DNA of 64,000 nt from TMED27 sp050633165 (GCA_050633165.1 JBOEFZ010000002.1:7296-71295), one strand, 5' to 3'; numbered from the stretch's first letter, positions 27,073 to 35,732 are shown. A program made the numbers and translations. The notes: generated by a model not told the origin, from the letters alone.

Positions 27073-28094
27073 AAAACAAAGATAAAAAAAGAGACAAATA
27101 CAACCCGCAGAATGAGCGCATGAAATATAAATATCGTGTTCACTTACGCCGTGCATTAAAGCGTGATGATAAGACTATAACAGCGTTATTAAAGCATATT
27201 CGTGAGTATGAAATATTTATGGATTTTGCGGGGTTTGAAAAATTCAACGATCATGTTGCCGATAAGTATATCTCGCATTTAACTAATGGAAGATTATCTT
27301 TGTCATTCATCAATGACAATATCCGAGCATTGCGTAATTTTTTAGGTTGGTTAGAGCGGCAACGCGGCTACAAAAGCAAGCTTAATTACAATCACATTGA
27401 TTACCTCAATTTGACGAATAATCAGCGCAACACAGCAAAGGCAAGCGAATACAAAAAAGCTTACAAGTTAGAACAAATCTTAGAAACTATCCGCGCCATG
27501 CCAGAAAAGACGGATAAAAATAAGCGAGATAAGGCAATGATAAGCTTACAAGCCTTGTGTGGATTGCGTATTGATGAATTAAGAGCGGTAAAGTTAAAAA
27601 GCATTATAGAGGAGGATGGGCAGTATTTCGTTTACGTTTCACCAAAGGATATGGGGGTGAAGTTTGCAAAAACACGCCATGCGTTCTTTTTGCCACTTCC
27701 CATAGACATTACAGATAATGTTATATCTTGGCGCGACTACCTTTTAAGGCTTGGCTTTACGCTTAACGATCCCTTGTTTCCAAAAATCAACAGTCGCTTT
27801 GCTACAAACAACTTATTTGAAACAAAGATTGTTCAAGAAGGGATAGCATCCAATACGACTATTCGCGATGTTTTCAAGAAAGCATTTACCAGCATGGGGT
27901 ATGAATATTTACGTCCCCATTCATTTCGTCACACTTGGGCGCGATATGTTGAAAGACAAAGTCCCGCATTTTTAAATACGGTTCGTCAATGTTTAGGGCA
28001 TGATAGCATTGACACTACACTTAACAGTTATGGTCAATCTTCATTGGCGGATCAACGTTATGCAATTACTCAAACAAAGACTGAATTTGATTGA
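27069..28094 (+). CDS. Tyrosine recombinase (XerC/D-like)
   Basis: A second, unrelated tyrosine recombinase in the same element (341 aa from TTG 27069; a GTG at 27057 is possible). An N-terminal SAM-like core-binding domain (about 30-100) is followed by a catalytic domain with Arg in LCGLRIDELRAV, HxxR in PHSFRHTWAR, LGHDSIDTTLNSYG giving the second His and the Tyr nucleophile. All catalytic residues are present. It may excise or invert DNA within the element. Confidence 0.88.
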   Translation: MKNKDKKRDKYNPQNERMKYKYRVHLRRALKRDDKTITALLKHIREYEIFMDFAGFEKFNDHVADKYISHLTNGRLSLSFINDNIRALRNFLGWLERQRGYKSKLNYNHIDYLNLTNNQRNTAKASEYKKAYKLEQILETIRAMPEKTDKNKRDKAMISLQALCGLRIDELRAVKLKSIIEEDGQYFVYVSPKDMGVKFAKTRHAFFLPLPIDITDNVISWRDYLLRLGFTLNDPLFPKINSRFATNNLFETKIVQEGIASNTTIRDVFKKAFTSMGYEYLRPHSFRHTWARYVERQSPAFLNTVRQCLGHDSIDTTLNSYGQSSLADQRYAITQTKTEFD

Positions 28095-28565
28095 TTATTT
28101 TTCCCTACACCCTTGAATACTACTGCCATGCGTAACTTTATATATGCTGTCATTCTTAATACTGTAATCGACTAGAATCCCGATGTTTCCGTAAGTTTTT
28201 GATTGGATGCATTTCCCTTTTATTTGGAATTGGCTCGTTGGATAAAGTTCATGTGACCGCGTAGCAAAGTCTGCATCACTATGAGAATACCATTTTGATA
28301 TAACGTTATTTATACTCATTTTATTAACGTCTAAGCCAAAGTCTGATGAGCGCATACAGTCTGTATCTTCGAAAGTCATAACTCCGATATTTTGCGTGTG
28401 TTTATCGAAGAAATATTTTTCGTCATCTAAGAATTCTTGATTATACCAACACTTTTGACCGCTATCATTTTGTATAACCCCCCTTTTTTGAGCTTTTTGT
28501 GACCCTGCCATAGCTACGCTTGTAAACATAAAACTAAAAAATAATATTTGGAAAACAGATTTCAT
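28095..28565 (-). CDS. Small secreted protein, unknown
   Basis: A 156-aa protein with a clear signal peptide (MKSVFQILFFSFMFTSVAMA, cleavage after AMA). The mature part has four Cys that could form disulfides and no recognised domain. ATG 28565 is chosen because GAGGAGAT precedes it; a longer frame would run through the upstream terminator hairpin. Its stop codon directly abuts the convergent recombinase stop. Confidence 0.7.
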   Translation of the reverse strand: MKSVFQILFFSFMFTSVAMAGSQKAQKRGVIQNDSGQKCWYNQEFLDDEKYFFDKHTQNIGVMTFEDTDCMRSSDFGLDVNKMSINNVISKWYSHSDADFATRSHELYPTSQFQIKGKCIQSKTYGNIGILVDYSIKNDSIYKVTHGSSIQGCREK

Positions 28566-28597
28566 AATTACGATCTCCTCGGTTGTATAAAATAAAA

Positions 28598-28621
28598 CGA
28601 CTCCAAATTTCTTTGGAGTCG
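28598..28621 (-). terminator. Intrinsic terminator on the minus strand
   Basis: CGACTCCAAA (28598-28607) and TTTGGAGTCG (28612-28621) form a perfect 10-bp stem. Read on the minus strand it is followed by TTTTATTTTA, a good T-tract. It lies just upstream of the secreted-protein gene, so it ends a separate transcript or attenuates that gene. Confidence 0.85.
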
Positions 28622-28790
28622 AGGAGTTCGTAACCGCCAATGGACGGTGCAGCGTATTTCAGCTTTCACCGTGTTGTATTTCGCTGCCCCCTCGACAAAC
28701 GAGAAAGCAACATCTTTGGTAACGGCCTGATGTTGATTAGGCCGCCATTGGGAGGTTACGACACCTCAACTTGCTAAGTCCGCAAGTACA
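28598..28790 (-). ncRNA. Candidate structured non-coding RNA
   Basis: About 190 nt with no credible reading frame but several nested helices. The outer imperfect stem pairs 28621-28643 with 28745-28767 (GTAACC/GGTTAC and CCAATGG/CCATTGG blocks). Inside are GCAGCG/CGCTGC, ACGGTG/CACCGT, AACATC/GATGTT and GGCCT/AGGCC. Near 28769-28787 ACTTGC/GCAAGT forms a 5' hairpin, and the intrinsic terminator supplies the 3' end. I know no RNA family that matches. It may regulate the island, as the small RNA of P4-like satellites does, or control the downstream gene by attenuation. Confidence 0.6.
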
Positions 28791-28923
28791 AAGTTCATAG
28801 TGCGTGAAACTGTTTAAAAAGCAAGAAAAATGAAAATTTTGAAATATCTCACATCTAAGTAACTATTTTCTTGCATTATTGCCATAATTTATATATTTTC
28901 CGTAAAAATTATGGAGTTTGAGT

Positions 28924-31731
28924 ATGCCTGACCAGAACCTTGCACAATTGTATGCGCAAAACATTGATTTATCTGGCAAAGATTTCGAACAATTAAGCGA
29001 ACCACAAAAAGAAGCCGTAAGAGGTGTCGTTGATACTCTTGCGGATGGTCACATGCGCGTTTTAGTTGTTATGCCAACACAGACAGGTAAAACAGGCGTG
29101 TACCTCTATATCATTGATCAACTCCGTAAAAATGGCGTGCTTGATCAAGCATTAGCGATGACACCATATACGCACCTTGCCAAAGCTATTCTTGATGATG
29201 AAATACCCAAATTTGCTTCAACTATTCACGAGGATGGTGTCGCTCAAAAACTCAATCTACAAGAGGGCATGTGGGATACAGACTTGGCAGTAGCGGCATA
29301 TGCTGGTGGTACGACCGCACTTTTAGACGATGAGATAATCGATAAAGATCGTATTGGCCTTATTGCGCTTGATGAGGCTCACATGGCTCTTTCTGATAGG
29401 CGTCAGCAGGCATTACGTGGTGTACCTAGTGCGGTTGAAATTGCAGTAACTGCAAGCCCCAACTATTCTCAACGCAAAAACTTAGAAAATGAAGGCTATG
29501 TCGAGGCTTATCACCTAACTGTTAAAAAATCCGTAGAACGTGGTTTTTCTGCCGAGCTTAGAAATGTTCTAGTTGAATTAGAAGACTTTGAAGGTTCACT
29601 TGATGACGTTTCCGTTGACTCAACGGGTGATTACAGCATTCAAGAATTGGATAAACTTCTAATGCAGGAAGCTGTTATTCAAGCTGGCGTGAATGTTCTC
29701 AAAAATTATCAAGATCCGATTACAGGCCGTCATTTGACCGAGGGAACAGGTATTGTGTTTTGTAATGGCATTAATCATGCACGCGCATGGGCAGAACGTG
29801 CCAATCAAGAAATTGACCCAAGCGAATGTGGTGATCGTATTCCTTGCGCAGCTATTTGGGGCGAAATGCCCAAAAAAGAAAAAGACAACCTTATCGCAAG
29901 GCATAAATCTGGTGAAATTATGGTGTTGGCAAATGCCGATATGCTAATTCATGGCTATGCAAATTCCGATGTTGATTTCATTCTTAACGGTAAACCAACG
30001 CGTTCTGGTGTTGTTGCGGAGCAAAGGCCAGGCCGAGCGATTGGCTTGCCTGTAATTGGAGATGGACTTGGCAAAAAACTCGTTTTTGGCAAAAGAGCGA
30101 CAGTATTAGATTTGGTTTTTCCAGCTAACCGCAATCATCAGCTTCTTTACGGTGATGTTGTGGGGGGCTATCTATTTGAGCATTCTAGTTCTTCACCAGC
30201 CACAAATTCTTCTCATCAAGTTAATTTGCATGACCTTCCCGTATTCCACGGCATACGCTTTCACTATTCCGAAGAAGAGGTGCTTAACTTTGTTTCTGGA
30301 CGAGAGCGGCAAAAAAGATTGAATTCTAATCCACATATGTTGAGGTATGCGCCGCTTATTCGCGAAGCGATGATGGATGCTGATCTCAAATCTTTCAGAG
30401 GTTTGTGGGGAAAAATTAGGGATATAGTCAGAGAACATGATCTTGATAAAAGCGGCGGAAATACAGTCTCAGAAGCAAGTGTTCGAGAGTTAGTATATGG
30501 TCGAGAATTACCATTTAAAGAAAATTGGAAAGAATATACTTTAACTGCCACAGTTGTGGCGGCGGCTATGGGCAAAAGGCCAGAAGCCGTTTATGGTCAT
30601 ATACCAGATGGCACACCAATGCGTGCTTTTCAGTGCAATAAGCTTTTTGCACCAGATTATGCTTATCCGATTGATTATGATTGGACACCAGAAGAAACAA
30701 TTCAAGCAGAACGCCTTGGAGTTATGTTCACCGATGATCCAGCATTTGAAGCCGCGCTACGCACCGAGCAATACAATACTTACATTAGTAACGCTAAGGG
30801 AAGTAAGGGTCAGATAAAAATTCGTGCAAAAGATGGTGTATCTAGATTTCCTGACTATCGTTCTGTTGCGGACGCTACCGATTTATATGACGAAACTGAA
30901 CTAGCTGAAACTTTAAATAGGGTATTAAGCAGTTTAACTCCAAGAGAAGATCGTGTTTTAAGAATGCGATATGGTCTTGGCAATGGGGTTGATTTTACTC
31001 TAGAAGAAGTTGGAAAGATGTTTAGCGTTCCAAGAGAGCGGATAAGGCAAATAGAAGCAAAAGCTTTACGCAAATTAAAACATCCTGCTCGTTCAAGGAA
31101 ATTAAGAACTTTCTTGCCAGATGAGACACCTGCTTATGAATTAATTGATTTGGGTGATCATAAGAAATCAGGAGCTTTACGCGCATCTCATCCATCGGCT
31201 GTAAACCGTGATCACGAAAGACAGCGTCAAAGTATTTTAGACTCTCTTAATCCTCAAAGAGTAAGAGATGGATATAATATTTCAGCTAAACTTGAAGAGG
31301 AAAAGCTTGAAGCGCGTTCAATGAGAATACTGCTTGATATGGCACATACAATTAACGCAATTCCAAATGGTCAAAACCCTCTCTTAGATCAATTAGAAGA
31401 AGCGGTACAAAGGGAAGCTAAACCTATTAATCTGAGCTTTGATATACCTAAAAGCTTTTTCAGAAAAAAACGTGGTGTCATTTTAAAAGCAACTTTCAGA
31501 AGAAGCTCTTCGGAGAGCGGTATTTCTCTTGCCGTTGAAAAAGTTCAGAATGGGAAAGTTACGGCAAAACAAGTATTCGAAGTACCAAAGGCTCTTATGT
31601 CAGGTGCAAAAGCCGAAATATACGAAGCAGATAATAACCGAATGGTTGTTGATGTTGCATCAAACGACAACATGGAGCATGATGTCTACGAACTTGATTG
31701 GCTTTTGGACGGTTACAGTGAGCCATCATAG
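28924..31731 (+). CDS. SF2 helicase fused to a sigma70 region 4 domain
   Basis: A 935-aa protein. Residues about 20-400 are a superfamily 2 helicase: motif I PTQTGKTG (51-58), motif II DEAH (150-153), motif III VTAS (175-178), motif VI around AEQRPGRAIG (365-374). Residues about 659-731 (LSSLTPREDRVLRMRYGLG, FTLEEVGKMFSVPRERIRQ, IEAKALRKLKHPARSRKLR) are almost the same as RpoD region 4, including the -35 recognition helix. Sigma regions 1-3 are absent, so it cannot be a complete sigma factor. A 200-residue C-terminal part is unknown. ATG 28924 is supported by GGAG at 28913-28916. It may steer a helicase/translocase to RNA polymerase or to -35 promoter elements. Confidence 0.92.
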   Translation: MPDQNLAQLYAQNIDLSGKDFEQLSEPQKEAVRGVVDTLADGHMRVLVVMPTQTGKTGVYLYIIDQLRKNGVLDQALAMTPYTHLAKAILDDEIPKFASTIHEDGVAQKLNLQEGMWDTDLAVAAYAGGTTALLDDEIIDKDRIGLIALDEAHMALSDRRQQALRGVPSAVEIAVTASPNYSQRKNLENEGYVEAYHLTVKKSVERGFSAELRNVLVELEDFEGSLDDVSVDSTGDYSIQELDKLLMQEAVIQAGVNVLKNYQDPITGRHLTEGTGIVFCNGINHARAWAERANQEIDPSECGDRIPCAAIWGEMPKKEKDNLIARHKSGEIMVLANADMLIHGYANSDVDFILNGKPTRSGVVAEQRPGRAIGLPVIGDGLGKKLVFGKRATVLDLVFPANRNHQLLYGDVVGGYLFEHSSSSPATNSSHQVNLHDLPVFHGIRFHYSEEEVLNFVSGRERQKRLNSNPHMLRYAPLIREAMMDADLKSFRGLWGKIRDIVREHDLDKSGGNTVSEASVRELVYGRELPFKENWKEYTLTATVVAAAMGKRPEAVYGHIPDGTPMRAFQCNKLFAPDYAYPIDYDWTPEETIQAERLGVMFTDDPAFEAALRTEQYNTYISNAKGSKGQIKIRAKDGVSRFPDYRSVADATDLYDETELAETLNRVLSSLTPREDRVLRMRYGLGNGVDFTLEEVGKMFSVPRERIRQIEAKALRKLKHPARSRKLRTFLPDETPAYELIDLGDHKKSGALRASHPSAVNRDHERQRQSILDSLNPQRVRDGYNISAKLEEEKLEARSMRILLDMAHTINAIPNGQNPLLDQLEEAVQREAKPINLSFDIPKSFFRKKRGVILKATFRRSSSESGISLAVEKVQNGKVTAKQVFEVPKALMSGAKAEIYEADNNRMVVDVASNDNMEHDVYELDWLLDGYSEPS

Positions 31732-31741
31732 TAACATTAAA

Positions 31742-31765
31742 GGTGGCCTTTTTGGTGGCCTTATA
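31742..31765. repeat. GGTGGC double motif at the right end of element 1
   Basis: GGTGGC at 31742-31747 and 31755-31760 separated by CTTTTTT-like sequence. It is nearly the same as the double motif at 24136-24159, in the same orientation, 10 bp after the helicase-sigma4 stop. Likely the second set of integrase arm sites. Confidence 0.55.
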
Positions 31766-31817
31766 AAAAGTTTATGTTTAACTTGTATTATTAATCAATA
31801 ACCTAGGCGCTTAATTG

Positions 31818-31836
31818 GAATACCGTACGGACGCCA
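31818..31836 (+). other. Degraded copy of the tRNA-Glu 3' end (att site)
   Basis: GAATACCGTACGGACGCCA differs from the tRNA-Glu 3' terminus (24002-24021) by one substitution and one deleted G. With the tRNA it delimits a 7.8-kb element (about 24022-31836). A second integrase begins 350 bp further on, so this site is also the left border of the next element. The 455-bp gap 31732-32186 around it has no gene. Confidence 0.7.
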
Positions 31837-31855
31837 TTTGCCATATTCACCACCA

Positions 31856-32112
31856 TTCATTATTGCTCACCAACGTTCGCCGTAAGTAAAGGTCACAAAC
31901 GCTTACATAGAATGTTTGTGCTCGTTATTGTTCACTATCATTCGCCTACAGCCGCAGATTTTGAGGGCACATTTGGGGTACATGCCCCCAGCCCCAAAAT
32001 GCTTATACCCCCACCCTGAATTTCGAATCTTCCCTGAAATTTCAAAAACAATGGCTATTAGTAGCAAGATTTACATTACGTAAGTGTTCATTATTGTTCG
32101 CACGAATACGCC
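31856..32112 (+). repeat. Three direct 26-bp repeats before the second integrase
   Basis: Copies at 31856-31881, 31921-31946 and 32087-32112 share the core TTATTGYTCRC with conserved TC before it, and end CGCC. Their spacing is irregular. They sit between the att-like site and the integrase at 32187, where arm-type binding sites of that integrase would be expected. Confidence 0.6.
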
Positions 32113-32186
32113 AAAAATAAGCGTGTACGCGGGATACAGAGCGCGATAAATTTAAAGAGAACAAATTACAGAACTTTGGATTTGAG

Positions 32187-32633
32187 ATGAAACTCACGAA
32201 CACGGCGTGCAAAAATGCCAAGCCAAAAGAGAAACCATATAAAATGACTGACGGAGCAGGCATGTTCCTGCAAGTTATGCCTAACGGTTCAAAATACTGG
32301 CGCTTAAGATACAGATTTGCCGGTAGAGGCAAACAGTTGGCTTTAGGTGTTTATCCTGAAGTGACTTTACAAATAGCCAGAGAGAAAAGGCTAAAAGCTC
32401 GTAGATTACTGGATCAAGACATTGATCCGGGGCAAGAGAAGAAGAAAAGAAAACGCCAATTAGCACTCGACACAGCCAACACGTTTAAAGTGATTGCTGA
32501 AGAATGGGTTGAACACAATTCAGGCACTTGGAGCAAAAACCACGCAAACACAGTGAGGCGCAGGCTAGAAATGGACATCTATCCGAAAATTGGCAGCCTG
32601 CCGATGAAAGAGATACACCTGTTTGTGGCATAG
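32187..32633 (+). pseudogene. Truncated P4-type integrase (N-terminal third)
   Basis: The 148 codons encode the DUF4102 arm-binding domain (PYKMTDGAGMFLQVMPNGSK, YRFAGRGKQLALGVYPEVTL) and the start of the core-binding domain. Homology stops near KIGSLPMKEI at about 32610-32620, followed by five unrelated residues and a stop. No catalytic domain follows. It is related to, but clearly different from, the integrase at 24187. The 3' part was lost by deletion. Confidence 0.85.
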
Positions 32634-32757
32634 TCATCAAACTTTTAACAAAGCTCAAATTTCCTTCACCGACCAGTAACACATCACCAAGACCGCACCA
32701 TGCACCAAGGCGTAATTTTGAAAACGCTTCAATGGTGCTCCTTATTGTATCAAACAT
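32620..32757 (-). pseudogene. 5' fragment of a gene resembling DUF2431 methyltransferases
   Basis: From ATG 32757, with AAGGA upstream, the frame reads MFDTIRSTIEAFSKLRLGA and then GDVLLVGEGNLSFVKSL. The VGEGNLSF pattern is like the SAM loop of BMT5/DUF2431 proteins (LVGEGDFSF). Homology ends at the same junction as the integrase fragment, after which the frame continues only in integrase antisense. It is a 3'-truncated relic; the family assignment is tentative. Confidence 0.45.
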
Positions 32758-32934
32758 ATTTAATTCCTTTCATTCAGGCACAAAAAAACACCGCAGGGCG
32801 CACCCGTGATGTTGTTAAGTTTATATTACAAATCATATACTTTACTGCACAAAAGACTCGCCTATGCGGAAGAGGTGTAGTATGAGTTTAGAATGGGAAA
32901 AGCAAAAATTATATTATTGTGTTTGGAGGCTGCT

Positions 32935-33462
32935 ATGGGTGTAGCTCTCCAAATGTTAACTAATCCGCCGGTGTGGTTGTCTGTATCGCTTATCGCTTTT
33001 ATTATCTTAATAATGATAATAACCCTGTTATGGCCTTCTAAAAGAGCCGATAAGCAGGAAAATGAAAATATATCTATAGCGCAGAAGCTGTTCTCATTTA
33101 TAAATACAGGTCATATAAATCAGAATGTAAGTATCGGAAATACGCAGCGTGAAATAACAGATGATTTTAAAAATCAATTTCCTTTGATTGTAAAAAATAT
33201 TACCGCAAGAAAGTTCCACTTGCATTGTAATTATAATGACCCTGAATCAGTTAATTTTGCCATGCAATTAAAGGAGTTTTTTATTGGAAAAGGATACGAA
33301 TACAATGGCTTAAATTCTCATACAGGCATATCTGGCGGGGATGGCAGATGCATCATTGAAGTCGATGATGATACAATTCATGTTACTATAGGCTTAAATA
33401 TAAGCACAGATAGCCTCCTAAATATAGGAAGTGGTCTGTCTACAGGTATGGGGAAGATATGA
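32935..33462 (+). CDS. Membrane-anchored hypothetical protein
   Basis: A 175-aa protein from ATG 32935, which has GGAGG five bases upstream; an in-frame ATG at 32893 would add 14 residues without a ribosome site. N-terminal hydrophobic segments (about 1-10 and 14-36) are followed by a polar soluble part rich in Asn/Asp (KFHLHCNYNDPESVNFAMQL). Its stop overlaps the next small gene as ATGA. Not recognised. Confidence 0.6.
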   Translation: MGVALQMLTNPPVWLSVSLIAFIILIMIITLLWPSKRADKQENENISIAQKLFSFINTGHINQNVSIGNTQREITDDFKNQFPLIVKNITARKFHLHCNYNDPESVNFAMQLKEFFIGKGYEYNGLNSHTGISGGDGRCIIEVDDDTIHVTIGLNISTDSLLNIGSGLSTGMGKI

Positions 33463-33599
33463 CGGAAATCAAAGACAACAAACAGCGTGACCAAATATTA
33501 GCAAAAATGCTAAGCACCCCTCCCACTCCAAATAAGCCCATTAAAGAGACGGAATCGGATAAAGATCAGAATGATCGTGATCCTGCCTTTCGGTCGTGA
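33459..33599 (+). CDS. Small hypothetical protein (46 aa)
   Basis: A 46-codon frame starts in the ATGA overlap with the upstream membrane protein gene, indicating translational coupling. The product (MTEIKDNKQRDQILAKMLST, then PPTPNKPIKETESDKDQ) is hydrophilic and Pro/Asp-rich, probably disordered. It ends one base before the convergent transposase stop. Function unknown. Confidence 0.55.
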   Translation: MTEIKDNKQRDQILAKMLSTPPTPNKPIKETESDKDQNDRDPAFRS

Positions 33600-33600
33600 G

Positions 33601-34527
33601 CTAAGCGTACATAAGGCGTTTACCCTCTGCGCCTTTTAGTGCAAGCGTAGCACGCTCGCTATCGTCCATATCACGTGTGTTGTAGCGGAAGTCAAACTCG
33701 CTTAAATAGCGTTGCAAGTGACGCTCTGAGCAATGCTGGTAGATTCCCTTCATACCGCGCTTAAACACGCTAAAGAAGTTCTCAGCATTGTTTGTTGTTA
33801 CACCATCGCGCCAGTACTCACCAGCCGTGTGTTTTACAGTTTCATGCACTGTAAACTCTTTACCTGTTTGGGTATATAGGCGACTTTCGTCTGTATATAA
33901 AACGCTATCTTCTAGCACGTTCTTTTTAAGAATCTCACGAACGCTTTCTTTATCTGCGCGATCAACATGGAATGTACGGCTTTTACCGCCACTAACTAAA
34001 GCAACAACGGACAACTGGCTAGAGTGTGAGGGCTTGCCGCGTTTAGTGCGCTTTGTAACAACTTCTTTTTTACCGAAATATGTTTCATCTGCTTGCACGC
34101 TTTCACCGCTACCACCCATTGGGGGTGGGTTAGTGTCGTTCATTGCTTCACGTATGCGGTGTGCCATAAACCACGCTGTTTTATACGTTACGCCGATCAT
34201 GCGGTGTAATTGGTGGGCGCTCATGCCTTTTTTAGACGCGCAAATCAAGTGCGTTGCTAGTATCCATTTGTGCAAAGGAATATGGCTACGCTCGTAAACT
34301 GTGCCAGTACGGACGGTAAAACGCTTACGGCAATCGCCGCAGTGATAATAATCCTTAACCTCTTTAGGCACTGGGTTCTTTTTAGATGGCTTAGACATCA
34401 TTTTCGTAGGCTTACACTTTTCAGTGCCACCACAGTGCGGACAATGCACACCATTAGCCCATTTAAGTTGCTCTAAATGCTGTCTTGCAGCGTCTTCATC
34501 GTGGTATATTTTATTTGTAATGTTCAT
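33601..34527 (-). mobile_element. IS1595-family (ISXO2-like) transposase
   Basis: A 308-aa DDE-type transposase. The N-terminal zinc ribbon contains CPHCGGTEKC and YHCGDCRKRF. The catalytic core shows VQADETYFGKKE (first Asp), LYTDESRLY (second Asp) and NNAENFFSVFKRGMKGIYQH (final acidic region), all typical of the family. It looks full-length. I could not find matching terminal inverted repeats on both sides, so the IS boundaries are not defined and it may be a stranded copy. Confidence 0.9.
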
Positions 34528-34553
34528 ACTATTATAATCTCATAAATAGTATG
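34525..34553. promoter_or_regulatory. Inverted repeat over the transposase start codon
   Basis: CATACTATT (34525-34533) and AATAGTATG (34545-34553) are perfect 9-bp arms with an 11-bp centre, and the left arm contains the transposase start codon. It could be an operator for autoregulation or, in the RNA, a hairpin hiding the start codon. Confidence 0.45.
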
Positions 34554-34613
34554 TGCAGTCAAGTATACAATTAGGTTTATAATCCCATATATTTTATGTT
34601 AGCGCAAGGATTT

Positions 34614-35729
34614 TTATGATTCTAATTCTTCAACGCTAGCCAAACGGTAGCTTGTGCTGCGACCACTTCCAGGGTTTTTAATAAAAGCGCCCATTTCCAA
34701 AAGCTCTTTAATATCCCGAAAAGCTGTATCCGTTGAACATTTTGCCAATTTTGCGTATTTAGATGTATTCATATGACCTTTAAAATCTTCAAACATTCTG
34801 TTCACGATCAAACGTTGTCGCCCATTTACTGATGTCTGATTTAAATGGTCCCATAATTTGGATTTATGAAGGACAGTGGCCAATGTATCTTCCGCACCTT
34901 CAATTGCGCGTTCAAGGCATTTCAAAAACCATAGGAGCCACTTCGTAATATCGACATCGCTCTTTTGCTGCGCCTCAAGCTGCGCATAATAATCTTTACG
35001 TTCCGCTTCAATTTGTGCCGACATAGAATAGAAGCGCTCCGCTGTATTATCCGCTCTCGCCAAAGCCATATCTGCAATAGCGCGTGCAATACGGCCATTC
35101 CCATCTTCAAACGGGTGGATTGTTACAAACCATAGATGCGCAATGGCAGCTGTGATAACAGCATCCATGTCGGAGTTTTTATCGAGCCATTTTAAAAAAG
35201 CATCCATTTCTATTTTAAGTACTTTTGAACCAGGCGCTTCAAAATGAACTTTTTCAAGTCCGATAGGACCGGAAACAACCTGCATAGCACCTGCCTCTTC
35301 AGGACGATACGCACCAACCGTAATGCGCTGCATACCACTTCGCCCTGTTGGAAAAAGTGCAGCATGCCAATCAAACAGACGATCTTGCGTGAGAGGTTTT
35401 TTAAAATTCTGCGTAGCATCCAGCATCATCTCAACAATGCCTTCAACATCACGGCTGGCAGGAACAAGGCTCGCCATATCAATACCAAGTCTGCGCGCAA
35501 TGGATGAACGAACCTCTTCCGGATTGAGGGCCTCTCCCTCAATCGCCGAGGATTTGAGAACATCATTTGTTAGGGTGTTGAGGCTAGCCTCTTGCTTTAA
35601 ATCAAAGCCAAGCGCTAGCATGCGGCCCAACAACCGTCCCTGTATATGCCTGACCTTAATCAGGCATGGCGTTACACTCTCCTGATCCCAGGAAAAATTA
35701 GGCCAATCTTTATGTTCATAAATCCACAT
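34614..35729 (-). CDS. Fic-domain protein (class II, putative AMPylator)
   Basis: A 371-aa protein with an N-terminal DUF4172-like domain (WPNFSWDQE), the inhibitory motif SSAIEGE (S/TxxxEG) ahead of the Fic core, and the active site HPFEDGNGRIAR with all residues present. A winged-helix domain follows at the C-terminus (YAKLAKCSTDTAFRDIKELL). Such proteins transfer AMP or another nucleotide to a target hydroxyl; the target is unknown. ATG 35729 is preferred over GTG 35738. No separate antitoxin gene is present, consistent with built-in inhibition. Confidence 0.92.
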   Translation of the reverse strand: MWIYEHKDWPNFSWDQESVTPCLIKVRHIQGRLLGRMLALGFDLKQEASLNTLTNDVLKSSAIEGEALNPEEVRSSIARRLGIDMASLVPASRDVEGIVEMMLDATQNFKKPLTQDRLFDWHAALFPTGRSGMQRITVGAYRPEEAGAMQVVSGPIGLEKVHFEAPGSKVLKIEMDAFLKWLDKNSDMDAVITAAIAHLWFVTIHPFEDGNGRIARAIADMALARADNTAERFYSMSAQIEAERKDYYAQLEAQQKSDVDITKWLLWFLKCLERAIEGAEDTLATVLHKSKLWDHLNQTSVNGRQRLIVNRMFEDFKGHMNTSKYAKLAKCSTDTAFRDIKELLEMGAFIKNPGSGRSTSYRLASVEELES

Positions 35730-35732
35730 GAT

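Noticed and set aside
28598..28790. Possible retron msr-msd
   Set aside because: Inverted repeats and structure are present, but no reverse transcriptase gene is nearby.
31856..32112. Possible CRISPR array
   Set aside because: Only three imperfect repeats with unequal gaps (39 and 140 bp) and no cas genes; integrase arm sites fit better.
33601..34527. Complete IS1595-type insertion sequence with defined ends
   Set aside because: No matching terminal inverted repeats or target duplication could be found around the transposase, so only the gene is claimed.
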